A DNA stretch of 64,000 bases from Paracoccus sediminilitoris. GTDB taxonomy: Bacteria > Pseudomonadota > Alphaproteobacteria > Rhodobacterales > Rhodobacteraceae. The stretch covers positions 682,001 to 746,000 of the forward strand of contig NZ_QJPK01000001.1 in the NCBI RefSeq assembly GCF_003259195.1, given 5' to 3'. This document shows, piece after piece, positions 42,759-52,412 of this stretch. Under the pieces are notes generated by a model. That model had not been told where the DNA came from. It did not search any database and saw nothing but the letters and a program-made list of their open reading frames with translations. Every line of letters begins with the position of its first letter. Position 1 is the first letter of the stretch. Made by a program: the position numbers and the translations under genes.

Positions 42759-44203
42759 TCGGCGTCCGAGGCAAAGATCAGCCGGTCGTCGCAGGGCGCG
42801 ATCCGGATGATGTTGGTGGTGCCTGCGACGTTGAAGGGCACCCCCGCGATGACCACGACCTGCCGGGTTTCATCGGCGAACTTGTGATCGCGCGCGGCGC
42901 GGGTCGCGTTGACCACAGCTTCCTTGAACCGGCTGAGGCGTGGGGTGATGACGCAATGCGTCCCCCAGGTCAGACACAGCCGGCGGGTCACCGATTCCAG
43001 CGGGCTGAGCGCGATGATCGGCACGCGGGGGCGTTCGCGCGCCACCAGACTGACCGTCTTGCCCGATTGGGTGAAGGCGCAGATCGCCGCAACATCGGTG
43101 GTTTCCGCAATTTCACGCGCGGCGGTGACGATGGCGTCGGGGACCGAGGACAGGCTGGCATTGCGCGCGGCCTCGATGATCGAGCGATAGTTCTTGTCCG
43201 CCTCGACCGACTTCGCGACATTGTCCATCGTCTGTACGGCTTCGATCGGGAAGCTGCCGGCGGCGCTTTCGGCCGACAGCATGACGGCATCGGCGCCTTC
43301 ATAGATGGCGTTGGCGACATCGCTGACCTCCGCCCGGGTGGGCATCGGGCTGTCGATCATCGATTCCAGCATCTGGGTCGCGACGATCACCGGCTTGGCG
43401 GCGCTGCGGCACAGGCGCACCAGGCGCTTCTGGATCGGCGGCACGGAATAGACCGGCAATTCCACCCCCAGATCACCACGCGCGACCATGATCCCGTCCG
43501 AGACCTTCAGGATCTCGTCGAAGGCGCGCACGGCGGCAGGTTTCTCGATCTTGGACAGCACTGCGGCGCGGCCCTTGGCCAGCGCGATGGCTTCCTCGAC
43601 ATCCTCGGCGCGTTGCACAAAGGACAGGGCCAGCCAGTCGACGCCCAGTTCGCAGGCGAATTCCAGGTCCGCGCGGTCCTTGTCCGACAGGGCGGCCAGC
43701 GGCAGCACGACATCGGGGACGTTCACGCCCTTGCGGTCGGAGATGGTGCCCCCGACGGTGACGACGCATTCGGCGAAATCGGCGCCGCAGCTTTCGACCG
43801 TCAGGCGGATCTTGCCGTCGTTGACCAGCAGCTCGCTGCCCTCGATCAGGGCAGCGAAGATTTCCGGGTGGGGCAGCTGAACACGGGTCTTGTCGCCCGG
43901 CGTGCCATCCAGATCGAAGCGGAACTTGTCGCCGACCTCCAGATCCTGCGGACCCGAACCAAAGGGGCCGACGCGCAGCTTCGGCCCTTGAAGGTCAGCC
44001 AGAATGGCGATCGGCCGGCCGGTGTCGGCCTCGATCTCGCGGATGGTGTTGTACCGTTCCCGATGGTCGTCATGGCTGCCATGGCTCATGTTCAGGCGGA
44101 ACACGTCGGCCCCTGCCTCGAACAGATCGCGGATCACTTCCTTGGTCGAAGATGCCGGACCAAGGGTTGCCACGATCTTCACGTTGCGATGTCGTCTCAT
44201 CAT
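42755..44203 (-). CDS. pyk: Pyruvate kinase
   Basis: Converts phosphoenolpyruvate and ADP to pyruvate and ATP, last step of glycolysis; 482 aa. RNVKIVATLGPASS, FRLNMSHGSHDDH, ILADLQGPKLRVG, the active-site region AAVLSKIEKPAAVRAFDEI, VARGDLGVELP and ATQMLESMIDSPMPTRAEVSDVANAI are all present. The C-terminal allosteric domain is intact (ICAFTQSGKTVSLVA). Two adjacent ATGs (44203 and 44200) are possible starts. Confidence 0.97.
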   Translation of the reverse strand: MMRRHRNVKIVATLGPASSTKEVIRDLFEAGADVFRLNMSHGSHDDHRERYNTIREIEADTGRPIAILADLQGPKLRVGPFGSGPQDLEVGDKFRFDLDGTPGDKTRVQLPHPEIFAALIEGSELLVNDGKIRLTVESCGADFAECVVTVGGTISDRKGVNVPDVVLPLAALSDKDRADLEFACELGVDWLALSFVQRAEDVEEAIALAKGRAAVLSKIEKPAAVRAFDEILKVSDGIMVARGDLGVELPVYSVPPIQKRLVRLCRSAAKPVIVATQMLESMIDSPMPTRAEVSDVANAIYEGADAVMLSAESAAGSFPIEAVQTMDNVAKSVEADKNYRSIIEAARNASLSSVPDAIVTAAREIAETTDVAAICAFTQSGKTVSLVARERPRVPIIALSPLESVTRRLCLTWGTHCVITPRLSRFKEAVVNATRAARDHKFADETRQVVVIAGVPFNVAGTTNIIRIAPCDDRLIFASDAE

Positions 44204-44314
44204 CCCGCCCTATCTAAGTTTAGCGCTATCTATGCCGCAATTGCAGCGTGTCGGCAACTGGCGTCTGCCGCGCATCCGTCGTAGACAACCTGCAGCAACA
44301 GTGATGACCAAACC

Positions 44315-45055
44315 ATGACGCACCCACCCTTCCGGATCGAAGGCGCGACACGCCCCTCCCGCTGGCTGATCACCTGTGATCATGCCGCGAATCACGTGCC
44401 CGACTGGGTGTCGGGTGGCGATCTGGGCATCGCGGCTGCCGACATGGCGCGCCATATCGCCTTCGACGTGGGGGCGGCAGGGCTGACGCGGCGCTTGGCG
44501 CAGATCATGGATGCCCCCGCGATCCTGTCGCATTTCTCGCGGCTGGTGATCGACCCCAACCGGGGCGAGGACGACCCGACCCTGCTGATGCGGCTTTACG
44601 ACGGGACGGTCATTCCGGCCAACAAACATGCCGATCAGGCCGAACGCGAACGCCGCCTGGCGCGGCTGCACCGCCCCTATCACGCGGCCTTGGGCGCGTT
44701 GGCCGATGGGCATCCAGACCGCTGCATCTGCGCGATCCACAGCTTCACCCCGCAGCTGAAGGGCCGCCCGCCGCGCCCCTGGCAGGTCGGCATTCTCTAT
44801 TCACACCATGATGCGCGGCTTGGTCCGGCGATGGTGCAGGCCTGCCGCGACCAAGGATGGGTGACGGGGGAAAACCAGCCGTATACCGGACATCTCGACG
44901 GCGATTCGATCGACCGCCACGCCCTGTCGCACAACCGTCCCAACATGTTGATCGAAATCCGCAACGACCTGATCGCGACCCCCGAAGGTCAGGTCGAATG
45001 GGCCGCCCGGCTGGCGCCGGTCATCGCCGAAACGCTGGCCGCAAGCGGCCTCTGA
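44315..45055 (+). CDS. N-formylglutamate amidohydrolase family protein
   Basis: Hydrolase of 246 aa resembling N-formylglutamate deformylase (HutG family). LITCDHAANHVPDW, FDVGAAGLTRRLA, SRLVIDPNRGEDDPTL, IHSFTPQLKGRPRPW-like motifs and GILYSHHDARLGPAM supply probable zinc and substrate residues. No hut genes are near, so the physiological substrate is uncertain. It is divergent from pyk and stands alone. Confidence 0.87.
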   Translation: MTHPPFRIEGATRPSRWLITCDHAANHVPDWVSGGDLGIAAADMARHIAFDVGAAGLTRRLAQIMDAPAILSHFSRLVIDPNRGEDDPTLLMRLYDGTVIPANKHADQAERERRLARLHRPYHAALGALADGHPDRCICAIHSFTPQLKGRPPRPWQVGILYSHHDARLGPAMVQACRDQGWVTGENQPYTGHLDGDSIDRHALSHNRPNMLIEIRNDLIATPEGQVEWAARLAPVIAETLAASGL

Positions 45056-45136
45056 CCCACCATGCAGGGCGCCGCGCGGGGGGGTCCGGGGGGCGGCCAG
45101 CCCCCCGGCGTCGCGGGACGCAAATCAGATCACAAA

Positions 45137-45997
45137 TCAGACGGCGGTCTTCATCGTCTCTTCCAGATAGATCTCGCGCAGCCGTGCCGCGACCGGGCCG
45201 ACCGACCCGTCGCCGACCGTCGCACCGTCGATCTCGACCACCGGCATCACAAAGGCCGAGGCCGAGGTGACAAAGGCCTCGTCCGCGTCCTGCGCCTCGG
45301 CAATCGTGAACGACCGCTCCTCGACCTTCATCTGAGCCTCGGCGGCAAAGCGCAGCACGGCGGCGCGGGTGATGCCGTGCAGAATGTCGTGGCTCAGTTC
45401 GCGCGTAATGATCGTGCCGTTCTTGACGATATAGGCATTGTTGCTGGTGCCTTCGGTCACGCGGCCGTCCTCGACCATCCAGGCGTCATCGGCACCACGC
45501 GCCTTGGCCTCCATCTTGGCCATCGAGGGGTACAGCAGCTGCACTGTCTTGATGTCGCGGCGACCCCAACGCAGATCCTCGACGCTGATCACCTTCCAGC
45601 CGGTCTTGGCGGCGGGCGCATGGGCCAAGCCGGGCTTTGATTGCGTGAACATTACCACCGTCGGCACCGTGTCGGCGGGCGGATAGGCGAAATCGCGGTC
45701 GCCCGGGTTGCCCCGCGTCACCTGCAGATAGATCATCCCGTCGGTGATGCCGTTTTCCGCGATCAGCCGGCGATGCGCCTCCAGATAGGCGTCGTCATCC
45801 AGCGGGTTGGTGATGGCCAGCTCCGACAGCGACCGCTTCAGGCGCACCATGTGACCGTCGAAATCGATCAGCTTGCCGCCCAGCACGCTGACGACCTCAT
45901 AGACGCCATCGGCCATCAGGAAGCCGCGATCAAAGATCGACACCGTCGCGCGATCCTCGGCCAGGTAATCGCCGTTCACATAAACCGTCCGCGTCAT
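45137..45997 (-). CDS. D-amino-acid aminotransferase (class IV PLP aminotransferase)
   Basis: Fold-type IV PLP enzyme of 286 aa, probably D-alanine transaminase. MTRTVYVNGDYLAEDRATVSIFDRGFLMADGVYEV is the typical N-terminus. The PLP lysine is in GRRDIKTVQLLYPSMAK. EGTSNNAYIVKNGTIITRELSHDILHGITR holds the conserved cofactor-phosphate residues. AGGAGGAACAG precedes the ATG at 45997. It would provide D-glutamate or D-alanine for peptidoglycan, or degrade D-amino acids; branched-chain and aminodeoxychorismate activities of the same fold are less likely. Confidence 0.88.
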   Translation of the reverse strand: MTRTVYVNGDYLAEDRATVSIFDRGFLMADGVYEVVSVLGGKLIDFDGHMVRLKRSLSELAITNPLDDDAYLEAHRRLIAENGITDGMIYLQVTRGNPGDRDFAYPPADTVPTVVMFTQSKPGLAHAPAAKTGWKVISVEDLRWGRRDIKTVQLLYPSMAKMEAKARGADDAWMVEDGRVTEGTSNNAYIVKNGTIITRELSHDILHGITRAAVLRFAAEAQMKVEERSFTIAEAQDADEAFVTSASAFVMPVVEIDGATVGDGSVGPVAARLREIYLEETMKTAV

Positions 45998-46163
45998 CTG
46001 TTCCTCCTGAGGCGTCAAGACATGGCCGTGGTCCTGCGCCCAAACCGCCCCGCCCGTCAAGCGCATCAGTCCGCCTCGCCGCGCTGCAGGAAAGCCCTTG
46101 ATGCATCCGCAGCGAAAGATTATTACCAAGCCAGTCCCGAATCTTTCCGAACTGGACCCTTGC

Positions 46164-47120
46164 ATGAGCTTTCGTTCCCAACCGCTGCCGCCTGCCCGCC
46201 TGAACCGCTGCCAGCTTTTCGGCCCCGGATCGCGCGAGGCCCTGTTCCCGAAGATGGCAAAATCCGAAGCCGACGTGATCAACCTCGACCTCGAGGATTC
46301 GGTCGCCCCCGACGACAAGGACCGCGCCCGGTCGAACATCATCCAGGCGATCGGCGACGTGGATTGGGGGACCAAGACGCTGTCGGTGCGCATCAACGGG
46401 CTGGATACGCCCTGGTGGTATCGCGACGTGATCGATCTGCTGGAACAGGCGGGTGACCGGCTGGACCAGATCATGATCCCCAAGGTCGGGAACGCCTCCG
46501 ACATCTATGCCGTCGATGCGCTGGTCACCGCCGTCGAACGCGCCAAGGGCCGGACCAAGCCCATCGCCTTCGAGGTGATCATCGAATCCGCCGCAGGCAT
46601 CTGCCATGTCGAGGAGATCGCCGCCGCATCCCCGCGCATGCAGGCCATCAGCCTGGGCGCCGCCGATTTCGCGGCATCCATGGGCATGGCCACCACCGGC
46701 ATCGGCGGCACGCAGGAAAACTACTACATGGTGCGCGACGGGCAGAAATACTGGCCCGATCCCTGGCACTGGGCGCAGACGGCCATCGTGGCGGCCTGCC
46801 GGACGCATGGGTTGCTGCCAGTCGACGGCCCCTATGGCGATTTCAGCGATCAGGACGGCTTCATTGCCCAGGCTCGCCGCTCGGCCACGCTTGGCATGGT
46901 CGGCAAATGGGCGATCCATCCCAGCCAAGTCGCGCTGTGCAACCAGGTCTTTTCCCCCAACGAGGCCGCCGTCACTGAGGCCCGCGAAATTCTTGCCGCG
47001 ATGGAGCAGGCAAAGCGAGACGGCGCGGGGGCGACCGTGTACAAGGGACGTCTGGTCGACATCGCCTCGATCAAGCAAGCCGAAGTCATCGTGCGCCAAG
47101 CCGAGCTGATTTCAGCCTGA
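46164..47120 (+). CDS. mcl1: L-malyl-CoA/beta-methylmalyl-CoA lyase
   Basis: Mg-dependent CitE-like lyase of 318 aa, the exact length of Mcl1 of Rhodobacter relatives. It cleaves beta-methylmalyl-CoA to glyoxylate and propionyl-CoA, and L-malyl-CoA to glyoxylate and acetyl-CoA, in the ethylmalonyl-CoA pathway of acetate assimilation. RLNRCQLFGPGSREALFPKMAKSEADVINLDLEDSVAP contains the substrate and metal residues; AFEVIIESAAGICHVEEIAAASPRM and LGAADFAASMGM follow. The ATG at 46164 gives the family N-terminus MSFRSQPLPPARLNR. Confidence 0.93.
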   Translation: MSFRSQPLPPARLNRCQLFGPGSREALFPKMAKSEADVINLDLEDSVAPDDKDRARSNIIQAIGDVDWGTKTLSVRINGLDTPWWYRDVIDLLEQAGDRLDQIMIPKVGNASDIYAVDALVTAVERAKGRTKPIAFEVIIESAAGICHVEEIAAASPRMQAISLGAADFAASMGMATTGIGGTQENYYMVRDGQKYWPDPWHWAQTAIVAACRTHGLLPVDGPYGDFSDQDGFIAQARRSATLGMVGKWAIHPSQVALCNQVFSPNEAAVTEAREILAAMEQAKRDGAGATVYKGRLVDIASIKQAEVIVRQAELISA

Positions 47121-47178
47121 AGGAACACCCCGCGGACCGGACCAGTGGAGGGGTCGGGACCGCACCAAGGGGGAGGAG

Positions 47179-47206
47179 CAGGCCCTGCGAACCGTCGCAG
47201 GGCCTG
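47179..47206. terminator. Hairpin between convergent mcl1 and TIGR02186 genes
   Basis: CAGGCCCTGCGA and TCGCAGGGCCTG pair over 12 bases around ACCG. The T tract is poor on both strands, so termination strength is uncertain. Confidence 0.65.
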
Positions 47207-47235
47207 TCGCATTTCAGGGTCTTCGTTGGGCCCGG

Positions 47236-48117
47236 TCAAGCGCGCCGCAGCTTGCGGAACCCGGCCGAGGCACCCCAGCCCGCCAGGACTGCCACCGCCA
47301 GCGACATCAGCCCGTAGAGAAGCGGCTGGTCGAAGGCCAAGTTATAGAGCCAGCGTTCCAGCCCCACCTTGCGCACCTCGATGGCGGCGCGGTGGACATC
47401 GATGACCTGGCCGTCGCGCAGCAGGAAGATCCGGGTCTTGTAATCCCCCTCCAACAGGTTGGCGGGCAACCGGATGTCGGCCCGGAACAGCGTATCCTGC
47501 GCCAGCTCGATCCCACCCTCGTCCAGCCGGAAATGGCCGTCATCTTCGCGCAGCCGCACCATGGCCTGCGTGAAGGCCGGGGCATCCGCGACCTCGGGGG
47601 CACCCTCGAAGGCCCGCAGCGCCTGCGGCAGCGAAATGCGATAGCGGCTGTCCCATCCGGGCAGCAGAATCTGGTCCAGGGGCCCGGTGCTGGACACGGC
47701 ATAGTAGCTAGGCGCCGCACCGACCTCGACCCGTTCGGTGTTGACCCAGATGCCAAGGCGCCGCTGCTTGCGCCAGATGGTCATCGGCTGCGAAGGTGCC
47801 TCGATGGTGACGATCACGTCCAGCCGGCCTTCGGGGATCGGCGCCTCGCGGCGGATGGCGCCATAGATCAGGATCTCGGACCCGTCGAAGCTGGTGGTGA
47901 TCGAGACCGAATCATCCGACAGACCCGCCACCACCTGTTCGGCCGGTTTCGGCACGTTTTCGGGGACCGCGCTGCGCGGACGGCCCGGATCGGGAAACAG
48001 CGGATAGCCCGCGCCCGTATCGTCTGCGGGCATCAGCGATCCCTGCGACTGCGCGGCAACCACCCCCGGCAGCAGCAGCGCGACGATCAGGGCGATCAGG
48101 GGGGCATGTCGGGACAT
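47236..48117 (-). CDS. TIGR02186 family transmembrane protein
   Basis: A 293-aa protein with a signal peptide (LIALIVALLLPGVVAAQ), a large periplasmic domain (about 25-260) and one C-terminal membrane helix (LLYGLMSLAVAVLAGWGASAGF) ending in basic residues. Stretches such as EILIYGAIRREAPIP, DVIVTIEAPSQPMTIWRKQRRLGIWVNTE and DGQVIDVHRAAIEVRKVGLERWLY match the TIGR02186 family, found mostly in alphaproteobacteria next to TauE/SafE exporters. Its ATG overlaps the exporter stop by one base. The function is unknown; a periplasmic partner of the exporter is plausible. Confidence 0.85.
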   Translation of the reverse strand: MSRHAPLIALIVALLLPGVVAAQSQGSLMPADDTGAGYPLFPDPGRPRSAVPENVPKPAEQVVAGLSDDSVSITTSFDGSEILIYGAIRREAPIPEGRLDVIVTIEAPSQPMTIWRKQRRLGIWVNTERVEVGAAPSYYAVSSTGPLDQILLPGWDSRYRISLPQALRAFEGAPEVADAPAFTQAMVRLREDDGHFRLDEGGIELAQDTLFRADIRLPANLLEGDYKTRIFLLRDGQVIDVHRAAIEVRKVGLERWLYNLAFDQPLLYGLMSLAVAVLAGWGASAGFRKLRRA

Positions 48118-49031
48118 CAGCGCACCCGCGTGACGATGGAATACAGGTCATCGGGCGTCAGGAACAGATCCAGCGCCAGCTTGGCGCAGACTGCCAGCAC
48201 CAAGAGCGCCAGCAGGATCCGCAGCTGTTCGGCCCGCAGTTTCGCGCCCAGCGTGGTGCCGATCTGCGCCCCGATGACGCCCCCAACAATCAGCAGCAGC
48301 GCCAGCATCACGTCCACGGTGTTATAGCTGACGGCATGCATCAGCGTCGTGAAGGCCGTCACAAAGGTGATCTGGAACAGCGATGTCCCCACCACCACCT
48401 TGGTCGGCATCCCCAGCAGATAGATCATCGCGGGCACCATGATGAAGCCGCCCCCGACCCCCATGATCGCCGCCAGCACGCCGACCGCCACACCCACCAG
48501 CAAGGGCGGGATGACGCTGATATAGAGCCCCGAGGTCCGGAACTTCATCTTGAAGGGCAGGCGGTGGACCCAGTTGTGCTGATGCAGCCGCCGGCGACCG
48601 GTCGGATGTCGGGCGCGGCGCAGGGCGCGCAGGCTTTCCTGCAGCATCATCCCGCCGATCAGGCCCAGAAACACGACATAGCACAGCTGCACGACCAGCT
48701 CGACCTGGCCCAGCCGCTGCAAGATGTTGAAAACCAGAACGCCCAGACCGGACCCGATCAGCCCGCCCGCCAGCAGCACGCCCCCCATGCGGAAATCGAC
48801 GGTCTTGCGCTTCATATGCGCCAGAACCCCCGAAACCGAGGACGCCACCACCTGGTTCGCGCCGGTCGCAACGGCGATGGTGGGCGGAATGCCGATGAAA
48901 AACAGCAGGGGCGTGATCAGGAAACCGCCGCCGACACCGAAAAGCCCGCTCATGACGCCGACAAGGCCGCCCAAACCCATCAGGGTGAAGGCATTGACCG
49001 AGACCTCGGCGATGGGAAGGTATATCTGCAT
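48117..49031 (-). CDS. TauE/SafE (TSUP) family sulfite/sulfonate exporter
   Basis: Membrane exporter of 304 aa with about eight hydrophobic segments in two repeats. Each repeat has the TSUP loop: GLGGLVGVMSGLFGVGGGFLITPLL and VGVLAAIMGVGGGFIMVPAMIYL. A cytosolic basic region (RRARHPTGRRRLHQHNW) lies between them. The family exports sulfite, sulfonates or thiosulfate-like anions. It is co-transcribed with the TIGR02186 gene and divergent from surE. Confidence 0.9.
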   Translation of the reverse strand: MQIYLPIAEVSVNAFTLMGLGGLVGVMSGLFGVGGGFLITPLLFFIGIPPTIAVATGANQVVASSVSGVLAHMKRKTVDFRMGGVLLAGGLIGSGLGVLVFNILQRLGQVELVVQLCYVVFLGLIGGMMLQESLRALRRARHPTGRRRLHQHNWVHRLPFKMKFRTSGLYISVIPPLLVGVAVGVLAAIMGVGGGFIMVPAMIYLLGMPTKVVVGTSLFQITFVTAFTTLMHAVSYNTVDVMLALLLIVGGVIGAQIGTTLGAKLRAEQLRILLALLVLAVCAKLALDLFLTPDDLYSIVTRVR

Positions 49032-49237
49032 ACGCGTCGCGGTCCGTTTCGTTGCGTCAAGGATGCATCGCCCCGCATGTCAGGTCAAACCGCTTTCCGC
49101 CCCCCGCCATCACGGTTGCGCATGTTCGGGTTGAAGCGCGACCATGCGACGGCTAAGCAAAGGCAAGGTCACATCCGCGTGCAAAGGCAAAATCCCGCCG
49201 GTGCCGGACATGCAGGGCCTGATTACAAGGGGGCAGG

Positions 49238-50056
49238 ATGCGCATTCTCATCACCAATGACGACGGCATCAACGCACCGGGCCTCGAGGTGCTGCACCAG
49301 ATCGCGACGCAACTTGCCGGCCCCGACGGACAGGTCTGGACCGTGGCCCCCGCGTTCGAGCAATCGGGCGTCGGTCATTGCATCAGCTATTCCCACCCCA
49401 CCATGGTCGCCGAACTGGCCCCCCGCCGCTTCGCGGCCGAGGGCAGCCCCGCCGATTGCGTGTTGGCGGCCGTCGGCGACATCATGGCCGACGCCCTGCC
49501 CGACCTGGTGCTGTCGGGCGTCAACCGCGGCAACAATGCCGGAGAGAACGCGATGTATTCCGGCACCATTGGCGGCGCGATGGAGGCGGCCCTGCAGGGT
49601 CTTCCCGCCATCGCCCTGTCGCAATATCTGGGCCCGGAGACCGCCAAGCTGGACGATCCCTTCGAGGCCGCGCGTCTGCACGGTGCAACGGTGATCCGGC
49701 GGTTGCTGGATCATGGCGACTGGACATCGGACGCGGATTTCCGGCTGTTCTACAACATCAACTTCCCGCCCGTCGCCGCCGCGGCCGTGCAGGGCATCCG
49801 CGTCGCCCGCCAGGGCAAGCGCCACGGCAGCAGCTTCGGCGTCGTGCCGCAGACCGCGCCGAACGGGCGGCGCTTCATGTGGATCGCGGGCGGATCGCAG
49901 CAGGCGCCCGCGCAGGACGGCACCGATGTCGCGGTGAACCTGGAGGGTTATGTCTCGGTCACGCCGATGCGCGCCGATCTGACCTGCCATGATTCGCTGG
50001 TGGGCCTGGGCCGGGCGCTGAACGACCTGACCCTTCCCGGCGAGGCTGCCGAATGA
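49238..50056 (+). CDS. surE: 5'/3'-nucleotidase SurE
   Basis: Metal-dependent survival phosphatase of 272 aa acting on nucleoside monophosphates. It begins [19 protein letters not shown], where the Asp-Asp pair binds the metal. [44 protein letters not shown] and YNINFPP complete the active site. GGGGGCAGG precedes the ATG. It starts the surE-pcm-nlpD unit found in many proteobacteria. Confidence 0.95.
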   Translation: MRILITNDDGINAPGLEVLHQIATQLAGPDGQVWTVAPAFEQSGVGHCISYSHPTMVAELAPRRFAAEGSPADCVLAAVGDIMADALPDLVLSGVNRGNNAGENAMYSGTIGGAMEAALQGLPAIALSQYLGPETAKLDDPFEAARLHGATVIRRLLDHGDWTSDADFRLFYNINFPPVAAAAVQGIRVARQGKRHGSSFGVVPQTAPNGRRFMWIAGGSQQAPAQDGTDVAVNLEGYVSVTPMRADLTCHDSLVGLGRALNDLTLPGEAAE

Positions 50057-50709
50057 ACGACGAACCCCAGGACAGCCCGGCCGAACGCAAGATGCGCTTT
50101 CTGTTCCAACTGCGGTCGCGGGGCGTCACCGATCCCCGCGTGCTGGAAGCGATGGAGGGGATCGACCGCGGGCTGTTCGTACGCGGCCAGTTCGCCGACC
50201 GCGCCTATGAGGACACCCCCCTGCCCATCCCCTGCGGCCAGACGATCAGCCAGCCATCCGTGGTCGGCCTGATGACGCAGGCGCTGTCGGTCGGGCCGCG
50301 CGACACCGTGCTGGAGGTGGGCACCGGCTCGGGCTATCAGGCGGCGATCCTCTCTGGGCTGTGCCGCCGCGTCTATACCGTCGACCGCCACCGCCGCCTT
50401 GTCCAGGAGGCCGAGGCCACCTTCCGTCAACTGGGCCTGCATAATATCATCGCGCAGGTGGGCGACGGATCGCGCGGTTTGCCCGACCAGGCCCCCTTCG
50501 ACCGCATTCTTGTGACCGCCGCCGCCGAAGATCCGCCCGGCCCCTTGTTGGCACAGCTGAAGATCGGCGGTATCATGGTGGTTCCTGTCGGTCAGTCGGA
50601 CGCGGTCCAGACCCTGATCCGCGTCAGCCGATCCGAAACCGGGTTCGACTATGACGAGCTGCGACAGGTCCGGTTCGTTCCGCTGGTCGAGGGGTTGGGC
50701 CAGACATGA
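50053..50709 (+). CDS. pcm: Protein-L-isoaspartate O-methyltransferase
   Basis: Repair methyltransferase of 218 aa that methylates isoaspartyl residues of damaged proteins. It has the family motif [21 protein letters not shown], the SAM site [15 protein letters not shown], and [19 protein letters not shown] and [14 protein letters not shown]. Its ATG overlaps the surE stop by 4 bases. It is the canonical one of two related genes in the window. Confidence 0.95.
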   Translation: MNDEPQDSPAERKMRFLFQLRSRGVTDPRVLEAMEGIDRGLFVRGQFADRAYEDTPLPIPCGQTISQPSVVGLMTQALSVGPRDTVLEVGTGSGYQAAILSGLCRRVYTVDRHRRLVQEAEATFRQLGLHNIIAQVGDGSRGLPDQAPFDRILVTAAAEDPPGPLLAQLKIGGIMVVPVGQSDAVQTLIRVSRSETGFDYDELRQVRFVPLVEGLGQT

Positions 50710-50745
50710 CCCCCGGCCGATTACAGGCAGGCTGAGGATATCATC

Positions 50746-51852
50746 ATGAAGAATGGCTCTTGTCGTGTCGCTGGCGTCGTCGTCGCGTCCCTTGCCTTGG
50801 CGTCCTGCGGCACCGAGGGCGGCTTCGACCCCGATCTGCGCGGCTGGATGAATGGCGGCCTGGACACCGCCCCGGCCGCGGCGCAGGCAGCACCCCGCCC
50901 CCAGCCGGACAACCGTGGCGTGATCACCTTTGCCAACGGCCAGGTGGCGGTCGCGCAGGCGGGCGATACGCCGGCCACCGTCGCAGCCCGGCTGGGGCTG
51001 GATGCGGGGCAGCTGGCGTCCCATAACGCCCTGCCCGCCGATGCGCCCCTGCGCAGCGGGGCGGTGCTGGTCCTGCCCACCAAGGTCGCTCAGGGCACCG
51101 TGGCACGACCGACCGGCATCGCGGCCATCGTCACCGATCCCTTTGCCAAGGGCACGGGCACCAAAGCCGCGGCCCCCTCTCCGCAGACGCCTTCGGAACA
51201 TGTCGTGGCTTCGGGCGAAACCGCATGGTCGATCGCCCGCAAATATGACGTGACGGTGCAGGATCTGGCGTCGTGGAACGGCCTGCCCGCGAATATGGAC
51301 CTGCGGGTCGGACAGCGCCTGATCGTCCCCAGGCCCGGCACGAAACCCGATGTCTTGGCGACCACCGTTCCCGGCACCGGCAGCCCGACCCCCAAGCCGC
51401 CTTCTGCCGAGACCCCCCTGCCCGATGAAACCACCGCCCCTGCATCCGAACCGAAGCCGGATGCGCCGACGACGGATCTTGGGGCGACACGGACCGCGGC
51501 GTCGGGGGGCGGACCGCTGCGGATGCCGGTTTCGGGGTCGATCATCCGGATCTATGAAAAAGGCAAAAACGACGGCATCGACATTGCCGCCCCTTCCGGG
51601 ACGCCCGTGACGGCGGCCGGGGCTGGCAGCGTGGCCGCGATCACCCGCGACACGTCCGGCGTCCCGATCATCGTCGTCCGCCACGAAGGCGACCTGATGA
51701 CGGTCTATACCGGGTTGGACGGGGTGGATGTCGCCAAGGGCGACACCGTCAGCGCGGGACAAAGCCTCGGCAAGGCCGGCAATGACGGTTTCGTCCATTT
51801 CGAGGTCCGGCGCGGTTTTGAAAGCGTGGACCCCGAAAAGATGCTGAACTGA
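50746..51852 (+). CDS. nlpD: NlpD-like LysM/LytM (M23) lipoprotein
   Basis: Murein-associated lipoprotein of 368 aa. The signal peptide ends in LASC (lipobox, Cys21). Two LysM domains (about 65-110 and 150-195, VASGETAWSIARKYDVTVQDLASWNGL) precede a Pro/Thr-rich linker and a C-terminal LytM domain. The LytM site is degenerate: the first motif reads KNDGID without its His, and the last reads FVHFEVR instead of HVHFE. NlpD-type proteins with such losses activate cell-wall amidases rather than cut murein. It follows pcm by 36 bases. Confidence 0.88.
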   Translation: MKNGSCRVAGVVVASLALASCGTEGGFDPDLRGWMNGGLDTAPAAAQAAPRPQPDNRGVITFANGQVAVAQAGDTPATVAARLGLDAGQLASHNALPADAPLRSGAVLVLPTKVAQGTVARPTGIAAIVTDPFAKGTGTKAAAPSPQTPSEHVVASGETAWSIARKYDVTVQDLASWNGLPANMDLRVGQRLIVPRPGTKPDVLATTVPGTGSPTPKPPSAETPLPDETTAPASEPKPDAPTTDLGATRTAASGGGPLRMPVSGSIIRIYEKGKNDGIDIAAPSGTPVTAAGAGSVAAITRDTSGVPIIVVRHEGDLMTVYTGLDGVDVAKGDTVSAGQSLGKAGNDGFVHFEVRRGFESVDPEKMLN

Positions 51853-51858
51853 AGCCGC

Positions 51859-52389
51859 CTAAAGGTCGACCAGCCTGTCTTCGACCGCCATGGCGACCTG
51901 GGCACGGATCACCGCCCGCAGGTTCGCCGAGAATTTCTGCCCCATCTCGCCCTCCAGCTTTTCATGAACGGCCGAGTGCAGCTGATCCCGCAGGTCGGGA
52001 TGGGACATGACGATCCGCGCGATGTCCTGCGCCGTGGGGATGGGCGCGGGTTCCGGCTGTTCAACCGGCGGCGCAGGCTGGATGACCGGTTCCGGCACCG
52101 TAGGCGCCGGCGGTTCCAGACGGGTCAGGATGCGCGCGCAGCAGGCCTGCCAGATGCGGAACAGCGTCGGGCGCGGTGGAACGACCGACGGTTCGGCAAT
52201 GCTCAGCACTGTCGGATCCGCGTCAATCATGGTGCGGATGGTGCGGACCGTAGTGCCGATATCGGCCCGCAGGCGCAGGGCGTCCGACGTCACTTGTGCG
52301 ATCTGGGGGCGGGTGAAGCGGTTGCCGCGGCGCTTGCGGGACAGGCGCAGTGCGGGGGCCGGGGCGGGTTTGCGACGCGGCCTAGCCAT
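51859..52389 (-). CDS. Hypothetical protein, basic N-terminus and helical C-terminus
   Basis: Unrecognised protein of 176 aa. The N-terminus is rich in Arg, Lys and Pro (MARPRRKPAPAPALRLSRKRRGNRF). A helical region follows at about 25-55, then a Pro/Glu-rich linker (about 90-120), and a C-terminal helical block LRDQLHSAVHEKLEGEMGQ plus KFSANLRAVIRAQVA. Such acidic/proline linkers with short terminal helices resemble some scaffold proteins, but no family match is claimed. It is convergent with nlpD and lies 23 bases before tolC's stop on the same strand side, transcribed toward nlpD. Confidence 0.65.
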   Translation of the reverse strand: MARPRRKPAPAPALRLSRKRRGNRFTRPQIAQVTSDALRLRADIGTTVRTIRTMIDADPTVLSIAEPSVVPPRPTLFRIWQACCARILTRLEPPAPTVPEPVIQPAPPVEQPEPAPIPTAQDIARIVMSHPDLRDQLHSAVHEKLEGEMGQKFSANLRAVIRAQVAMAVEDRLVDL

Positions 52390-52412
52390 GCCGCAAACCA
52401 CCGGTCAGAGGA

